From the NCBI GenBank assembly GCA_018881555.1, contig JACAXG010000033.1:6530979-6594978 (forward strand): a stretch of DNA of 64,000 nucleotides, read 5' to 3'. The notes beneath the pieces are model-generated. The model was not told where the DNA came from, searched no databases, and worked only from the letters and a program-made list of their open reading frames with translations. Both the position numbers and the translations under genes were made by a program. Numbering within the stretch: position 1 is the first letter of the stretch; every line of letters starts with the position of its first letter. The DNA is from Amblyornis subalaris. Its lineage: Eukaryota; Chordata; Aves; Passeriformes; Ptilonorhynchidae. Shown in pieces: positions 1 to 12,895 of this stretch.

Positions 1-43
1 GAATGCTTAAATAACAGAAAATATAGGCACCAGATATCACAAA

Positions 44-724
44 TTGGGTGAGGGTTGGAAGGGACCACACTGGGTCATCTGGTCCAACCTTCCTAGTGTT
101 GGAATCAGGGTCATCCTAGAGCACAGGATTGCATCTGGATGGTTCTTGAATAACTCCAGTGAGGGAGACTTCACAACCTCTCTGGACAATCTTTTCCAGT
201 GCACAGTCACATGCAATAGTAAAGAAATTCTTCCTTACGTTCAGGTGGAACTTCCTGTGCATGAATTTCTGCCTGTTGCCTCTTATCCTATTGCTTGGCA
301 CATCAAGAAGACCCTGGATCCATCCTCTTGGCACCCTCCCTTCAGATACTTCAGAGGTCCNCTCTCAGTTNTCTCTTCTCGAGACTGAACAGGCCCAGCT
401 ACCTCAGCCTTTCCTTATAAGAGAGATGCTTCACTCCCCTAATTATCTTCATTATTGATGAACAAATTCAACAATACTGGGCCCGGTATTGACCCCTGGG
501 GACACCACTAGTGACAGGCCTCNGCCTAGACCCTGTGCCACTGATTACGACCCTCTGGGATCTGCTGTTCAGCCAGTTCTTAATCGACCTCACTGTCTAC
601 TCATCCAGTCCACACTTCCCAAGTTTGCCTATGAGGGTGTTGTGAGAGACAGTGTTAAAAATCTTGCTGAAGTCAATATAATTAAGACTACTGTGCTGAA
701 ATTGATATAATTAAGACCACCGTG
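44..724 (-). repeat. CR1 LINE fragment (inside an intron of gene C)
   Basis: The stretch begins with the reverse complement of the CR1 3' region (ggttggaagggacc followed by ctggtccaacct) and continues through the typical antisense CR1 text about failing to start transcription of host genes: the 'gacccctggggacaccactag' type block near 490 and the 'ttgctgaagtca' block near 665. The element therefore reads 3' to 5' on the plus strand and is 5'-truncated. It is old: several indels and Ns, no open reading frame. A 29-base tandem duplication sits at its right edge (667-724). It lies downstream of exon 4 of gene C, hence in an intron. Confidence 0.8.
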
Positions 725-1085
725 GTGTCTCGGTGCCAACTGGTAGACAACATTTTTATGCTCTAATACATCAGTGGATATCTCTGTTGGTTCATCCTAA
801 AGCAATCTGTACTGGGCAAACAAGATTCTTTCCTTTGAATTTACTTCCATTTGCAGTGTGTATTTATGTATTCCATATATCCTCACTTTGGATTTATCAG
901 ATACGCTGCACTGACACTGGGACTTGTGGATAGTGTTCTAAAACCCCTCCTGATTTTGAAAGTTATGCATACAAGAAAATCTACTTTAACTGATCCTGGA
1001 CATTTTGAGATAAAATGTATTGACAGAAGCAATGTACTGTTTCATTTCAAACAATGAAAAAGCAACAAGTTTCTATGTCTCATAC

Positions 1086-3122
1086 CTACAAGTGCTGTAG
1101 AATAACCTTGCTGGAACAGTATTCTGGCAAAAGTAGTTTCATTTGGTGGGAGGCCCCCAGAACACCCATTCCAGAAGAGAACCTGCCGTTGAGTGCTGGA
1201 TGCCATACCTAGAGAGGAATAATACTCTTTAAAACAAAAAAATCCAGATTTCAGATTTTCAGTCTTCTCAGATTGTACTTTCTAATGAATAGGCCTCAGT
1301 TGCCTAAGGCTAGTGGCTTTTTTATCAGCCATTTCCTATGCTCTGGCATATTCTGCTTGACCTCCAGAATGATGTCTCTTCCAAGTTCCATGTCGTTATA
1401 TGCTAGTCCAATGCACGTGCCTCAGCTCTGCTGGGGTATTTGCAAATGGCAGGAAGACACCTATGTTTGACCCTTAGGCAACATCTTACAATCAAAGTTC
1501 TATCAAAATACGATGTTAAAAAAAAAAAAGAAAATAAGTTTTATCTAGACCAAAAGGCTTACATAGTAAGGGGTGCACACTTCTGAGATGTACAGTTCAT
1601 GATTACATTTCTCCTTAAGCAAGTCAGAATCACATCAGAGGTTACACTGGTTATTACTGCCGTGCGGGGTGGCTGAAGTTTTCTGTCATGAATCTACATG
1701 GCTGAAGTAAATCTGTTTTAAAACATAATTGTTGAGAACTATTCCACAGTCTGACACATCTCACTGCAAAAAGGTTTGACAGGATATTGAAAATATTACA
1801 TTTAATATAATCCTAGTGCCACTGAACATACAACATTTACACAATTTTCTTCTTAATTTTTCTGTCTCTGGGTGCTTTGTACTGTTTGGATTTTCATCCA
1901 TTTCTGTGTTGTCATTTAGCCACATTAAATGTGTTTTATGTGGGGATTTTCCCATAGAAATGAATCATTAGTCATCTGTATTTTTGCCCATCTCACTGAG
2001 ACTCAAAATCCCAAGATTAACTATTCTTTAAAACAGTTTATTTAAGGGGATTTTTAATATCAACACTGGCTAGACTAACTGCAGCAAACCATTAGAGAGA
2101 GGCCCAACCTGATCTGATAGGGTATCTGCCAGTCAGGAAAGCGGCTCTGCTTGGAGTACAGACAGCAGCTGCAGCAATGTGCTGAGTAAGTCTCACTCCC
2201 TCCTTTGCCAGGCCGTCAATGTTAGGGGTCCTAAAGAGAAAAATCCCATCTCTGAAAAAACATATTACAAGTTCTCCTACTATTTTTGTCAAGAACATCA
2301 CCATCAAACTTAGAAAAATCTCTCTTTACCTACAACTAATCTAGAAAAGTTCTGTGTTTTATAAATATTTTTGAGATACCTTGACTCCTTAGAAATGAGT
2401 TTTCCATGGGTATTTGTGTTTTTATTAATAACTAAAAAAAGGGGAGGAAAAAAGAGAAGGTATCTCAGGTATATCCCATACCAAAATCTCGTACAGTGTA
2501 GGGAAAAAGCCTTCACAACACAACATCCAAGAATATAACAGGCTAGAGCAAAGACACATCATTCTCTCAATCAGTCTATATACAGATTGATAACTGCACT
2601 AGAGATAAATACATCACACAGACTGACCTGTCATTTCATAACAAGTCTACTGGAGCTGTTAACTGATATGAAATTCGTTCTTCATATTTCAGCCCTGGAA
2701 TTGTGGAAATTTGTACATTCTACACATGCCTGACAAGCGCAGTGCGCAGACACATTTGTAAAAGTTCTAAGTCCAAGAAAATTTCTCAAGCATGCCTGTG
2801 TAATTACAACTCTAGTAGGAATTACTGCAGATTATTACTTTAAATAATTTATTCTGTACATAGTTTGAAAAGAAGTGTATCTAGATAAATTAATCAATTA
2901 ATAATGAATTATTTAATACTGAATGTCATCAGTGGTTTTTTTTAACTGAAGTTCACCAGGAAGAGATAATTTATTTCCTACCTTATTGTATCATTGCCAT
3001 AGCAACCCACATCTCCAATACCGAGATCATCAGCCAGTATCAGTAAAAAATTAGGTTTTGAAGGATCTGATATACAGGCTCTTGGAAACAAGCAAAAAAT
3101 TAGCCAAATGTTTAGGTAGCTC
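1086..3122 (-). CDS. Gene C: STS/arylsulfatase-family sulfatase, coding exons 2-4 only (3' part off the left edge)
   Basis: Three exons spliced by GT-AG rules: exon 2 2982-3122, exon 3 2109-2230, exon 4 1086-1208 (141, 122 and 123 nt; exons 3 and 4 match the same exons of genes A and B exactly). Exon 2 encodes a hydrophobic signal-peptide core followed by [11 protein letters not shown], the two Asp being metal ligands. Exon 3 encodes [11 protein letters not shown] and the sulfatase signature V-C-T-P-S-R (Cys codon 2158-2160), whose Cys becomes formylglycine. Exon 4 encodes [12 protein letters not shown] and ends in YSTALVG, just before the expected GKWH. There is no Met in exon 2, so the start lies in an upstream exon I could not identify; the reading phase at exon 2 equals that of gene A. 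No lesion is visible. The ending YSTALVG resembles STS (YSTALIG) more than genes A and B do, but three exons do not settle orthology. The enzyme would hydrolyse sulfate esters in the secretory pathway. Confidence 0.85.
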
Positions 3123-5588
3123 CTAAAAGTAAAAGTAAAGAGGTAATATTACAAAAAGCTATTGTAATTTTTGCAGTAGACTTTAAACTATTATTCTTAA
3201 GGTTTTATCGGGACTCAGTATAGGTGCAAACAGTAACCAAACAGTGCCAGCAGATGGGAGCTTCTGGATATTTACAAAAGTCCTTGAGTTTTCTAATCTT
3301 AGTATTATTTTCTGGATTTAAAAATTATTATTATTTTTATATTATTGATTTATATTTTATTTTTTTTTTTTGCACAGGAATTTTGTGTCTGCGTTTCTTT
3401 ATAGACATTTGCAGTGATCTCAGCAGGTGTTCCCAGCAGAATGAGCAGTTGGATACTTGCAAGTGTCCTGAGGCACCCCTTATACGGGGATGTAGAATGG
3501 TCCCGTTAAGACTCCTGGAATGAGTGGGAGAGGAGCATGAAGTTGATTGGTGTGTAGTCACTCTGGTCATTACGGAAATGGCTTGACTATTGCATCCACT
3601 GCTACATACAGTGTCTAGGAAGTGCTTCTTAGCCATGGGACCATCTGCAAAATCAAGGTGCAGAAACAGGATTAAACTCGATTATTTTCCTAGAAGGCCC
3701 TAAGAATATCTCCACACATGTTTTAATTGCTCAAGGTGTTTGCAATCGGAAGCTTACAGATGCTCAGCTGAAGTAAAAGACATGTCAGAACATATCTTCT
3801 GACTGCTAGTTCATTCGTAGATACTATATTAGTTCATTAGTAGATATTACAATGTGATAAATGTATAATAAGTGTACTANACTATATACACTAGTAAACC
3901 TCCATGTCTTATAAAAGTAGGCTAAAAGGTCTTGAAATACCAACAGACCCAAACCTGTATTAGCTACTCTTAGATTCTCATTGAGTTGGGGTGGTGGTAG
4001 TGGGGAGAACTCGAAAGGTCTGTTTACATTTTCTTAGGCACAACACCTAAAAGCCGGAAAGACCCTCAGTGAATGTCTTTCTTACCATTGTTTTCCCTGG
4101 TAAACTTCATAGTTTTCCCTTATATGAAACAGGTACATAGTTGGTCACATAAATTCTGGTGAAAAGGAAAAGGAAAAGAAATTAGAGCCCAGCAGTTCTG
4201 GTAATTTGGCATGGAAGATTTGGCCTGTTCCCAGCTGCTGATAACTCCAGGGGCACTTGTGAGAATTTGGAAAGAAGACAAAATGTTAATGGCTTCTAGA
4301 GGTGCCTATTTCTTAATACATGCAGAGAACTGTTGGTGTTCACTGAAAGGAATGTTTTCACCATTTTACAAATGAAGTAAAACTAGTATCTCACTTTTTA
4401 CGTACACTCAGATCAACTTTAAGGAAAAGAATCGAACATTTACTGTGAGCTTATAAACTACAAAAACCCCTCAAATAAAAGCAATCCTGGAAACTAATAC
4501 TTGCAGTGTAATTCTTAGGAAAGGTACTGTAATGTTCTTAGGTTTAGGTGCCATCTAGCACATTCAAGTAGGTGTTTCTATCTGAATGTTACTAAAAACT
4601 TCCAGAAACTTAAATATCTTTATGATTATTTCCTTAAAGGACTCCAAAGATTAATGCCATTTATAAATTTAGCAAGCCAGTTTTTCTACCTGCCAACTCT
4701 GTGAAATAAACCTGGACTTTAAAAATCTAGAAATAATCTTTCAGTTACTAAATATTTATTTTTGTCTGGCAAAGCAAATTTTATGAGTGGAACCGGTTTT
4801 NTATGCTTGCTGAAATAGAGAGCACACCCAGTCACTTTTGAAGAAGACTGGCTTGCGAAATGCACTCCTTTGCCTTGTGAATGGCCTAAGGCATCTACAG
4901 AAAATGTTGTGCTGGAATTGTGCAAACAGTCCTGCAGAAGTACGTGGTAAACTGGCCCCACTAGGGACCGGCACACACTCAGCTTTGTGGTGTACACTGA
5001 GCTAAATTACAGATGCTGTTCATTACTTCATTGAAAAGAGATTAAAAAAACTGAAATATCCCATACATGCAAAATCCCTACTTTTCCACACTTCTATCTA
5101 TTTCAAAACAGCTCAAGAACAAAAATGTTATTGGCTGTACCAAGGAACAGATTGAAAGTAATTAGAACATTTACTTCGTGTAACAACTGAAGACACGTTT
5201 GTAAACACAAAGTCACTTCTAAACACAGAACTGAAAAGTTCCATCTTGACTAATGAAAGACTTGTGAGGGTTTTCTTCTCCAAAAATCAGCATGAAAATA
5301 CAGCATTTTCTGAAAGCTTTTTTTCTGCCTTTGTAGTACACAACAGTTTACTTTGAATGTCTGAGGAATACTAAACTGGCCAGAGCAGAGTATAATCCCC
5401 TGCCTTATGCAATTCAGAGGATGAGTCATAAGACAAAAAAATTGCAGGTACTGTTATCCTGACCAGCAAAACAGTATTAAAGAGTCAGAGCTGGGGGTCC
5501 ATTGATGATTTTTCCAAGTAACATCTAGCTGCTTTTTTGGCTATGGCTGAGACAATATGGGAAATTAAAAAAATAAAAATCCAATACC

Positions 5589-5690
5589 ACCAAAACAAAC
5601 AAACAAACAAACAAAACCCCCACCAAAACAAAACCTCAAGCAAACATCAAAAAAGCCAACAACAAAAACAACAACAAATCAACAAAAAAT
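5589..5690. repeat. (CAAA)n / CAA-rich low-complexity tract
   Basis: Five uninterrupted CAAA units are followed by degenerate ACAAA, CCAAAACAAAA and ACAACAAA runs for about 100 bases. Confidence 0.85.
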
Positions 5691-7164
5691 CTCATGAAAT
5701 TTGATTGCTGTTAGATATGGAATTTTCGATAGGGCTGATGATGTTTCCCTTCGCCGTTGGCAAGAGTGTGAAAGGCAGTACTGAGAGCTCATCCTCTCTG
5801 CCCAGTGGCTGAGTCAGAGATTAATGGGAAGGCAGTAAGGTCCCTTTGACCCACTGCAGTGGCTGTTTGAAGCAAGACCTTGTTGTGAATGCAGATGCCA
5901 GAAGCCCAATATCAAAAAGCAGGCTGTATTAATAAGAAGCAAAGGACTTGCTACTAAGATCTCAAATATTTTTGAGATGGCAGTGTAGTGGTGTTTCACT
6001 ATAACAGCCTGGCTGCAGTTCCCCTGAGACCCCAATGAACTCTGGTCCCACAGGACAGAGCTGGGGCGATGATCAGGGAAGTGCATGAAGGCATTAATCT
6101 CTGAGAACAAAGAACGACTGATGGCTTTGGTCATCATCTATAATGGTAGTATCTTCGTGGTGCTTTAAGAATGGAGGCAGAGCTCTGCCTTCCCAGCAAC
6201 TGTTAGGCAGCATTACATTTAAAGAGCTTATGGTACATGATTAAGCCAACACTATTCAAATGAAAAATCTTTAGTCTACACTAAGTAATTGAGGATCATC
6301 ACAGCCGTTGTGAGCCGTAGTGGAACAAAAAAACCAGACAGATCTGGACATCTAAGAAATCCCTTGACTTCCCAGGGCATTGATAAGCTTTTCAAGCTTG
6401 TATGACAGCTCTGCTGCCTTCCACTTTCTCCCCACAGGTTCTTGCATCACAGCCAGTTGGTCACAGCAGGGACATCAGTGTTTAGACAGAGACTTATCTA
6501 CAGCCCCTCAGGAAAATTGTGAATTTCAAACCAGGGAGGTGCATGGGCAGTATTAAAAAGATACTTGAGTCCTAATACCATTGGCTGTGGCATCACCTGA
6601 TTTGCTGCAAGCTGTTTCAGGAGCACTACTCTTACTGAAGGACTAGAAGAACATGCACACTTATTAAAAACCCCCCATGATTTAAATATACATATTCGTA
6701 TTTCTCTGTTAGGGTCTGATTCCTTCCGAAAGCAGAGCTCTCACTAACAGCATAAGATTTGATGAACCCACTACTGGGCCCTAGGGTTTGTCCAGTTTCC
6801 TTAGCTGCTAAATGAGAAAAACCAACTTAATTTTTAAATCTAACAGCAGCCTCTAGAAATCAGCAATTTCTTACAGAAATCCAAGAATACATCAAATAGT
6901 AATTCCCCCTGTAAGCCAGTAAGACACAATAAATGATCATCAGGACTAATGAAAAAGGCCAACCCCTTTTAACAATGTGGAAAACAAACCCTCGTCTGAA
7001 TTATTCTTGTTCTGAAATCCCTCTTGCTCCTTGATATGGTGAGAAGTCCCGATCCTCTAAAATGTGCATGGGTGAAAGCAGGCAGGAACTTACTCCTTTT
7101 CCTCTTGCTCTCCCTTCCCCCCCCCCATCTCCAGCATGGACACACCTGGGATCCCTGCCAGCAA

Positions 7165-7215
7165 CAGCCAGCAAACTGGAACAGCCAGCAAACAGGAACA
7201 GCCAGCAAACAGGAA
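7165..7215. repeat. 17-bp minisatellite, three copies
   Basis: The unit cagccagcaaacaggaa is repeated head to tail three times (7165-7181, 7182-7198, 7199-7215); the first copy differs at one base (ct for ca). Confidence 0.9.
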
Positions 7216-9935
7216 TGGCTATGCAGGTTTTACATGAATTCCTGTCAGAGTACAAAGTCCTTATTCTGAAATACTGGCATAACATGGCTACTGCCTTTTC
7301 TGGTTTCCCTGTCCAGTTAATTCTGTGAAAATTTGTGTGAAGTCTGTCACTGCTCTGCTTCAGTGCTTCAGAAGAGATGCTATAAATAATAACGGGATGC
7401 TACAAATGGTTTTGTTTCTCCCACCCAGCTTTTGCACCCTTCCAGATGAGAAAAAAGGACTAACTTGTCTCCCTCTTTTCTTGTCATGTCTTTTTGTTTC
7501 TGTTGCATTTTCTAGAAAAGTACATATACTTGTGCTGAAGATGTAAATTGTTCCCCCATACCAATGAATTGAATGTTTACTATCCATCCCCTTCTTTCAG
7601 ATCTTAACTTTATTGTAATACATTTTACAATTCAAAGCATTTTGAGCAATTACTTGAGCTCTATTTGTTTGTTGACATTTTGTTTCTCCGAGTTACTTGA
7701 ATACAGTGACTGCTGAATTTAAGATTGTGTCCTAGAGAAGTCAGTAGGAGTCAGTGATGCAGAAAGATGGAGCAGCTAAAACTATCAGATTCATATAATC
7801 CAGTGGGAGGGATGACCAGGATTGGAGACAGTTTTTTGACCTCCTTGCAGTTGTGACTATATTCAGTTATTTTTATAAGTTGTCACATTGAGCTACTTTT
7901 ATTTGTATTTATTTGACTGTAATACTTATTTTGTATGACTGCTTAACAGCTTGTGATGCTTCTGGTGCAAAGATTTTTCTTGAAAATATTATATTTCTCA
8001 AAAATAACATCATGCTTTGGGAAAGGNAGATCTTTGATAACTGCCAATAACATAAGTATTAATTTTCACTGATTTCAGTCCAAATTATGACTAAACTTTT
8101 CTTTGACCACTTAGATCCTTCTCACCGTGTGCTCACTACTGAAGATGTGCCCATGCTGCTGCTGGCATGACTCAAAAACACAAACTGAAACAAACCCCAT
8201 TCCCCACCCTTTCCTGCCCTCAAAAAAAATCTCCCACACCTTCACATTTTTCCCTGCTAGCAAAACTCTGCCTGGAAGCAAAGACCTTTCATTGTGTTTC
8301 TCACCACTATGTTAGTGTCCCAATACAGAGGAAACAGTCATGATTACTTATTGTCTTCAACAGAATTAAATTTTAAACAAAGACTTTTTCTAACAAAAAG
8401 AATAAATAATACCAAAGCAGAAGGGAGATGATTTTTATCTCTGCAGTTTGCGCCCTGCAGTATTTCCTCCTCTTCAGCTAACCAATTTTTCACTAAACCT
8501 GAGCACAGGAAACTGCTGTTTACTCCCTCCTGCAAACAGGCAAATTCTCTGCCAGCAAAAACTTATTTTTTTTGAGTCATTGTGTGTTTTATACTGCTGT
8601 TTTCTTTCTGGCTTTTCACACGTGTCAGTACTAAAAGCAAATACTGGCATTCAGTTAGCTCCTTCTCCCTTTGAGAAGCTAAGTTAGCTTATAATAGTGA
8701 ACATAAATATTGAAAAAACATACAAAATTTTGTTAAATCACTTCTATGTCACACCTTGGAAAAAAAATCACTGAGAGATAGGAAGAAAAGTGTTAACCAA
8801 CTAAACTAGCTGAGCAAGTAAACTGTTTGCAGGGATATTTGATGGGGGGAAGTGAAACAACAAACAAACTACAATAACGTTTTTCCATTTACTAAATTCA
8901 ACAATTTCCTTAGAATTCTAGGAGGATGAACTCTGACTTCATCTACTACTTCAAAAATACAGCCACTAATGTAGTTCAAAGCCCTAAAATCTGTGTAACT
9001 GCATGTCTCCTTAGAAAGTCAAGCGAGGGTCACACCAGGGCAGTTTTTTTGTTTTGTTGGTTTGGGTTTGTTTTATGTTTTTTTTAAGTAGTATTGGCAT
9101 TATCCCTTTATACAAGTAGTAGTTTGTAAAAATATATATTACTACCAAATATTTTTACTCCAATATGACTCTCAAATGAACCTTGTTTTTTTAGAAATGA
9201 CATTGAAACAGTGCAAACTATTAATTAAAAAAATTATTAACATCTTATATGCAATAAAATTCTTTTGCCAAATTAGTATGCAGCAGGACCTCTTTCTGAA
9301 GGGCAGAATGCTTCTCCCTCTTTTGTAACTGTTGCAGAGGTATACTGCACATTAATATTTTATACTTATATTTATACTTTATATTTATATATAGGTTATT
9401 TTTATCCAGATAAAGCTTCAGATCACAAGTTCACAACTTGAGGACAAGCCCTTGCTAAATCAGATTCGTTCCATCTCAGGTGTAGTTCAACATCTCAACA
9501 GAGAAAACAGAGCAGTACTGGAAGCAGTAATGGGTCAAACTACTGTGTCAGAATAGAGTACAACTGCAATTTGTGGACTGTAGAGGCATAACTGCAAACA
9601 TCTAGAATTTTATGTGGACCTAGCATATCTTCCTGCTTCCCGCTCAGCACCATACACTTGGCTCTCCACAGTGTTCTCCAACGGTCTTCCTTGAGCAGGC
9701 ATAAATTAGTCAGAGATAAGGCATATGTCTCTACAGTTTTTTCTTACATGCAAGTCTGCAAAACCAGGATTTCCTTAAACCTTGGGCTAGTGGCAAAGAA
9801 TGAAGGGGAAAACTTCTGATTGACATTTCTTTTCCTTTTCTTTTCATCCACTTCCTAGAAGAAAAGACACAATTATTATCTGACAGCTTTATCAGCAGAG
9901 TAGTCAGTGCCACAGATGTATGTTAGACATACATC

Positions 9936-10303
9936 TCACAAAATTTGTGTGCTATCACCTTCCTTATCACACCAACAGAATGGGAACGTCCCACAGCACG
10001 GCTGCAGCCACTGCTTCCACACCACGTTGTACACAGAGAGCTGCTCTGGGACTGGAGTCAGTGTCCTGCGATGCTCTTCTATGGCTCTTCCAACCTTCCT
10101 TATGACAGTGTCAAAGAGGGGCTCTGTGTCAGCCGAGAGAGGTTTGGCTTCAGAAGGGTCTTGTGAGAGCTCAAACAGCAATGGAGAGTCGTGATGGGTC
10201 ACGCCTTCCCCAAAGCAGGGGCAAATTCTTTTTCCATAGCAAGCTCCAGCCCCAGGTGGATAAAGGACTGGGGTTACATAACGAGCCTTCCAAACAGCTC
10301 CAC
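9936..10303 (-). pseudogene. Gene B terminal exon, with gene-conversion tract
   Basis: This exon encodes the C-terminal part from GAVWKARYVTP to CWCDKEGD and a stop at 9936-9938. It is open throughout. Bases 9955-10225 match gene A 28340-28610 with only four differences (10012, 10023, 10094, 10187), while 10226-10303 differs from gene A at about 18 of 78 positions. Three of the four differences change the protein (Pro to Gln, Ile to Val, Pro to Ser). Confidence 0.9.
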
Positions 10304-12408
10304 CTGGCAGGAAAGAAATATTATGGCACAACCACAAGGCCATAGAAAAAAATGGAAAGTTCCTTGAAGCGGTAGGAATACAGCTATTTACTAAGGAGAC
10401 CTCTTCTCAAATACCCTGGCACCCCCAAAACCACTAATCGGATTCTCTATGTAGTCTGCTGACTTCAAAGATGGAAAACACTAAAAATATGAAGAAGACC
10501 ACATTAAATTTCCAGTGTAATAGTAAATAGCCTGTATTCTCACCCCACTTCCTATAATGCCCTTTATTACTCACAAAAATTTCTTTGCTATAAGATAGCC
10601 CAGGCTAGCCAGAGTCACTGATATGTCATTCACAACAATTTCAAGAATCTCAGACACCAGTACTGAAAAACAGCAGTCATGTAAAAAAACCTGACAATTA
10701 NCAAGAGGAAAAACTCATGTTATGGAACATTTATACTTACTGTCCTTTTGGTGCCACCACACTGCATGCAAGTGGGACCCACAAAAGTGAAACAGAAACT
10801 CATGCTCTGACTTTCGAGCTCTTCCTTGTAGTAAAGGCATCAAGTTTTGCCCATCAAGCACCCTAATGTAATGGAGAGAAGCACAGTCAGGTGCGGGCAA
10901 ACCTGGCAGTGAACTGCATATGTAGCACTGCTTTTGCATTGGCTGCATCAGTGCTTGAGACAGCGTAAAGAATAATTTAGTCATAGATCTAGAGCAGCCA
11001 GCAGACTGCCAAGTCAATATTTACATCCCTAGATTNTCTTTTAAGTTATTTTGTTTTGGTTTAGTTTTTTATATAATATCTGGCTCAACTCATTCCATTT
11101 AGCAATACATAAACAATATTTAGAACTTGGTCTAGCAGAAAAAAAGTAATTTACTCNTGAAATCAATACTGATCTCATAACTGTTAACATTTTGTGATTT
11201 TCGAAGGAACTTAAAGAAATCTGTTGGGCAAGTATGGCTTTACCAAACTTAGGAGGTACTTGTAAGTGTCTGCAAGTCAAGTCAGTTGGTGCCAAAACAA
11301 CCTCAGCCACCAATTCTTTCCTGAATGAGGCCAAACCTGGGTTTGAAACTCGCACTTTGGAAGAAATAACTCCTCTGGCCACATGCATACNTGTGGGCAT
11401 ATCTGTGAGAGTTTGCTCACTAGTTTAAAGTCTCAGGCTAGGCTTGAGATGAAGGACTGCTTGTGGGATCTCCAAGAATCATGAGAAACAGTCAATTTTT
11501 GTAGTTAGCTCTCCTATCAATCTCTCCAGTGGTAAACATCTCCATACCTGTCACGTGGCAATATTCCTCCAGCTAGATGAATGACTGTGGGATAGATATC
11601 CATAAGACTTGTAGGTTCATCAATGACTGTGCCTGCAGGTAATACTCCTGGCCACATAGATACTCCTGGCATATGGATCCCTCCTTCCCAGCCTCCCATG
11701 CCTTTTCCACCTGCAGTAAAATGAATCAACATATGGAACTCAGAGGTGAACACAAACCTCTAGTTTGGCTTGTAGCATTTGATTGTGCAGAAGAAGATGC
11801 AGTAATATATTATTTATCCAACAAATTCAACTCTCTGCTTGCATTGGACTTCACATACATCATATTTTACATAATTCACAACAGAAAGACCAGAGCAGGA
11901 ACTAAAGAGTGAGATCCTCTTAGACCACAATGGCCATTTGGATTTTATGTCAATCACTGATTTTGGGTGGAACATAAAAGCATATAAGGAATAAATTGTT
12001 GTTGCAAGTCATGACATAATGTGCCCTTACTCTATTCTGTACTGATTGGCTGGGCACCAATGAGTTCTGAACATAACAAGAAAAGGAACAAACAAATCAG
12101 GAAATAGTCCTTTTAGGGGAAGAGGGAGGGAAGGGGAAGAGCAAAGGGGAGTTCAACATAGTGAACTGTCACATTTTTTCAGCACTTTTCACTTGAAAAC
12201 AAGATAACAGGTATCAAGCTGGACATTGCTTTTGTCAAAGAGATGTGTAATAATGCTTACACATTACTGAAAGAAAAGGCAACTAAGATTAAAGCACCTC
12301 TGTATGCCACTATATTTTGAGCTAAAAATGCAACTCATTCCAGCTTCAGCCAAGCAAATTAATTGTTTCCAAATTTTAACCTTCATGTAAAGTTATAATG
12401 TTTTTCCT

Positions 12409-12410
12409 GC
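12409..12410 (-). other. GC splice donor after exon 7 of gene B
   Basis: On the minus strand the exon/intron boundary reads tataaag|gcagga, where gene A has acagag|gtaaga. The exon ends at 12411 and keeps the family length of 135 nt. GC donors are a rare functional class, usually with otherwise strong consensus; this one is weak, so it is more likely decay. Confidence 0.7.
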
Positions 12411-12757
12411 CTTTATAAATACCATTCCAGCTGCCCAGCTGGGAAGATCCATTCTGAGCCTCCAAGTGTCCTCCGTGATCAGAGGCAAAGTCTGTGAATG
12501 TATGATTTTTCAAACCTTCTTTTTCAATCAAATCCAGCATTTTGCCTTAAATTTAAGAAGACAGATATCAAGGTTTCTATTAGCAAGTTGGAAAGAACAA
12601 GCCAGACCCATAATGTTTCAATAATAATCTTTCAAAATGCCCTATGAGAAGTTTTTAATAGCTTAAATTTCTCGAGGTATTTTTACGTTATTAGCTTCCT
12701 GCTTTAAAATACACAAGTGTGTGTNTCTGAAACATATCCTTCATGAAGCATACTGAC

Positions 12758-12895
12758 CCACCATCCAGTCCATTTCTTCTACATTGTCTCCATATAAGCC
12801 ATGATGGCTTTTCCCAAGACATTTTGCTGTGGTAAAAGAGGGGAGTGCGAACATGTAAAAAGGAAATGAAGAGGAGGAATGGTCCATGCCTGGTT
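12758..12895 (-). pseudogene. Gene B exon 6 with 1-base insertion
   Basis: The exon opens in the family frame ([18 protein letters not shown]) and then shifts at a run of four T (minus strand; 12834-12837 on plus). Removing no base, the rest reads out of frame; the family residues up to the EEMDWMVG block are readable only one frame over. Length 138 versus 137 in gene A agrees with a single inserted base. Confidence 0.85.

Larger units (their letters stand above)
3123..9935. other. Intron 1 of gene C and/or intergenic DNA between genes C and B
   Basis: No exon was recognised here. It should contain the first exon and promoter of gene C (minus strand) and the 3' untranslated region of pseudogene B. 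Visible content is AT-rich unique sequence, a CAAA-rich tract (5589-5690), a short minisatellite (7165-7215), a C-run near 7121 and A/T homopolymers. All open frames are short and lack family resemblance. Confidence 0.6.

Noticed and set aside
9907..10194. Plus-strand open frames over the gene B last exon (and the like at 28337-28579)
   Set aside because: They are antisense shadows of the conserved sulfatase exon; the minus frame carries the family motifs.
11334..11362. tRNA-like B-box (gggtttgaaact)
   Set aside because: No A-box at the right distance and no cloverleaf; at most a diffuse SINE relic.
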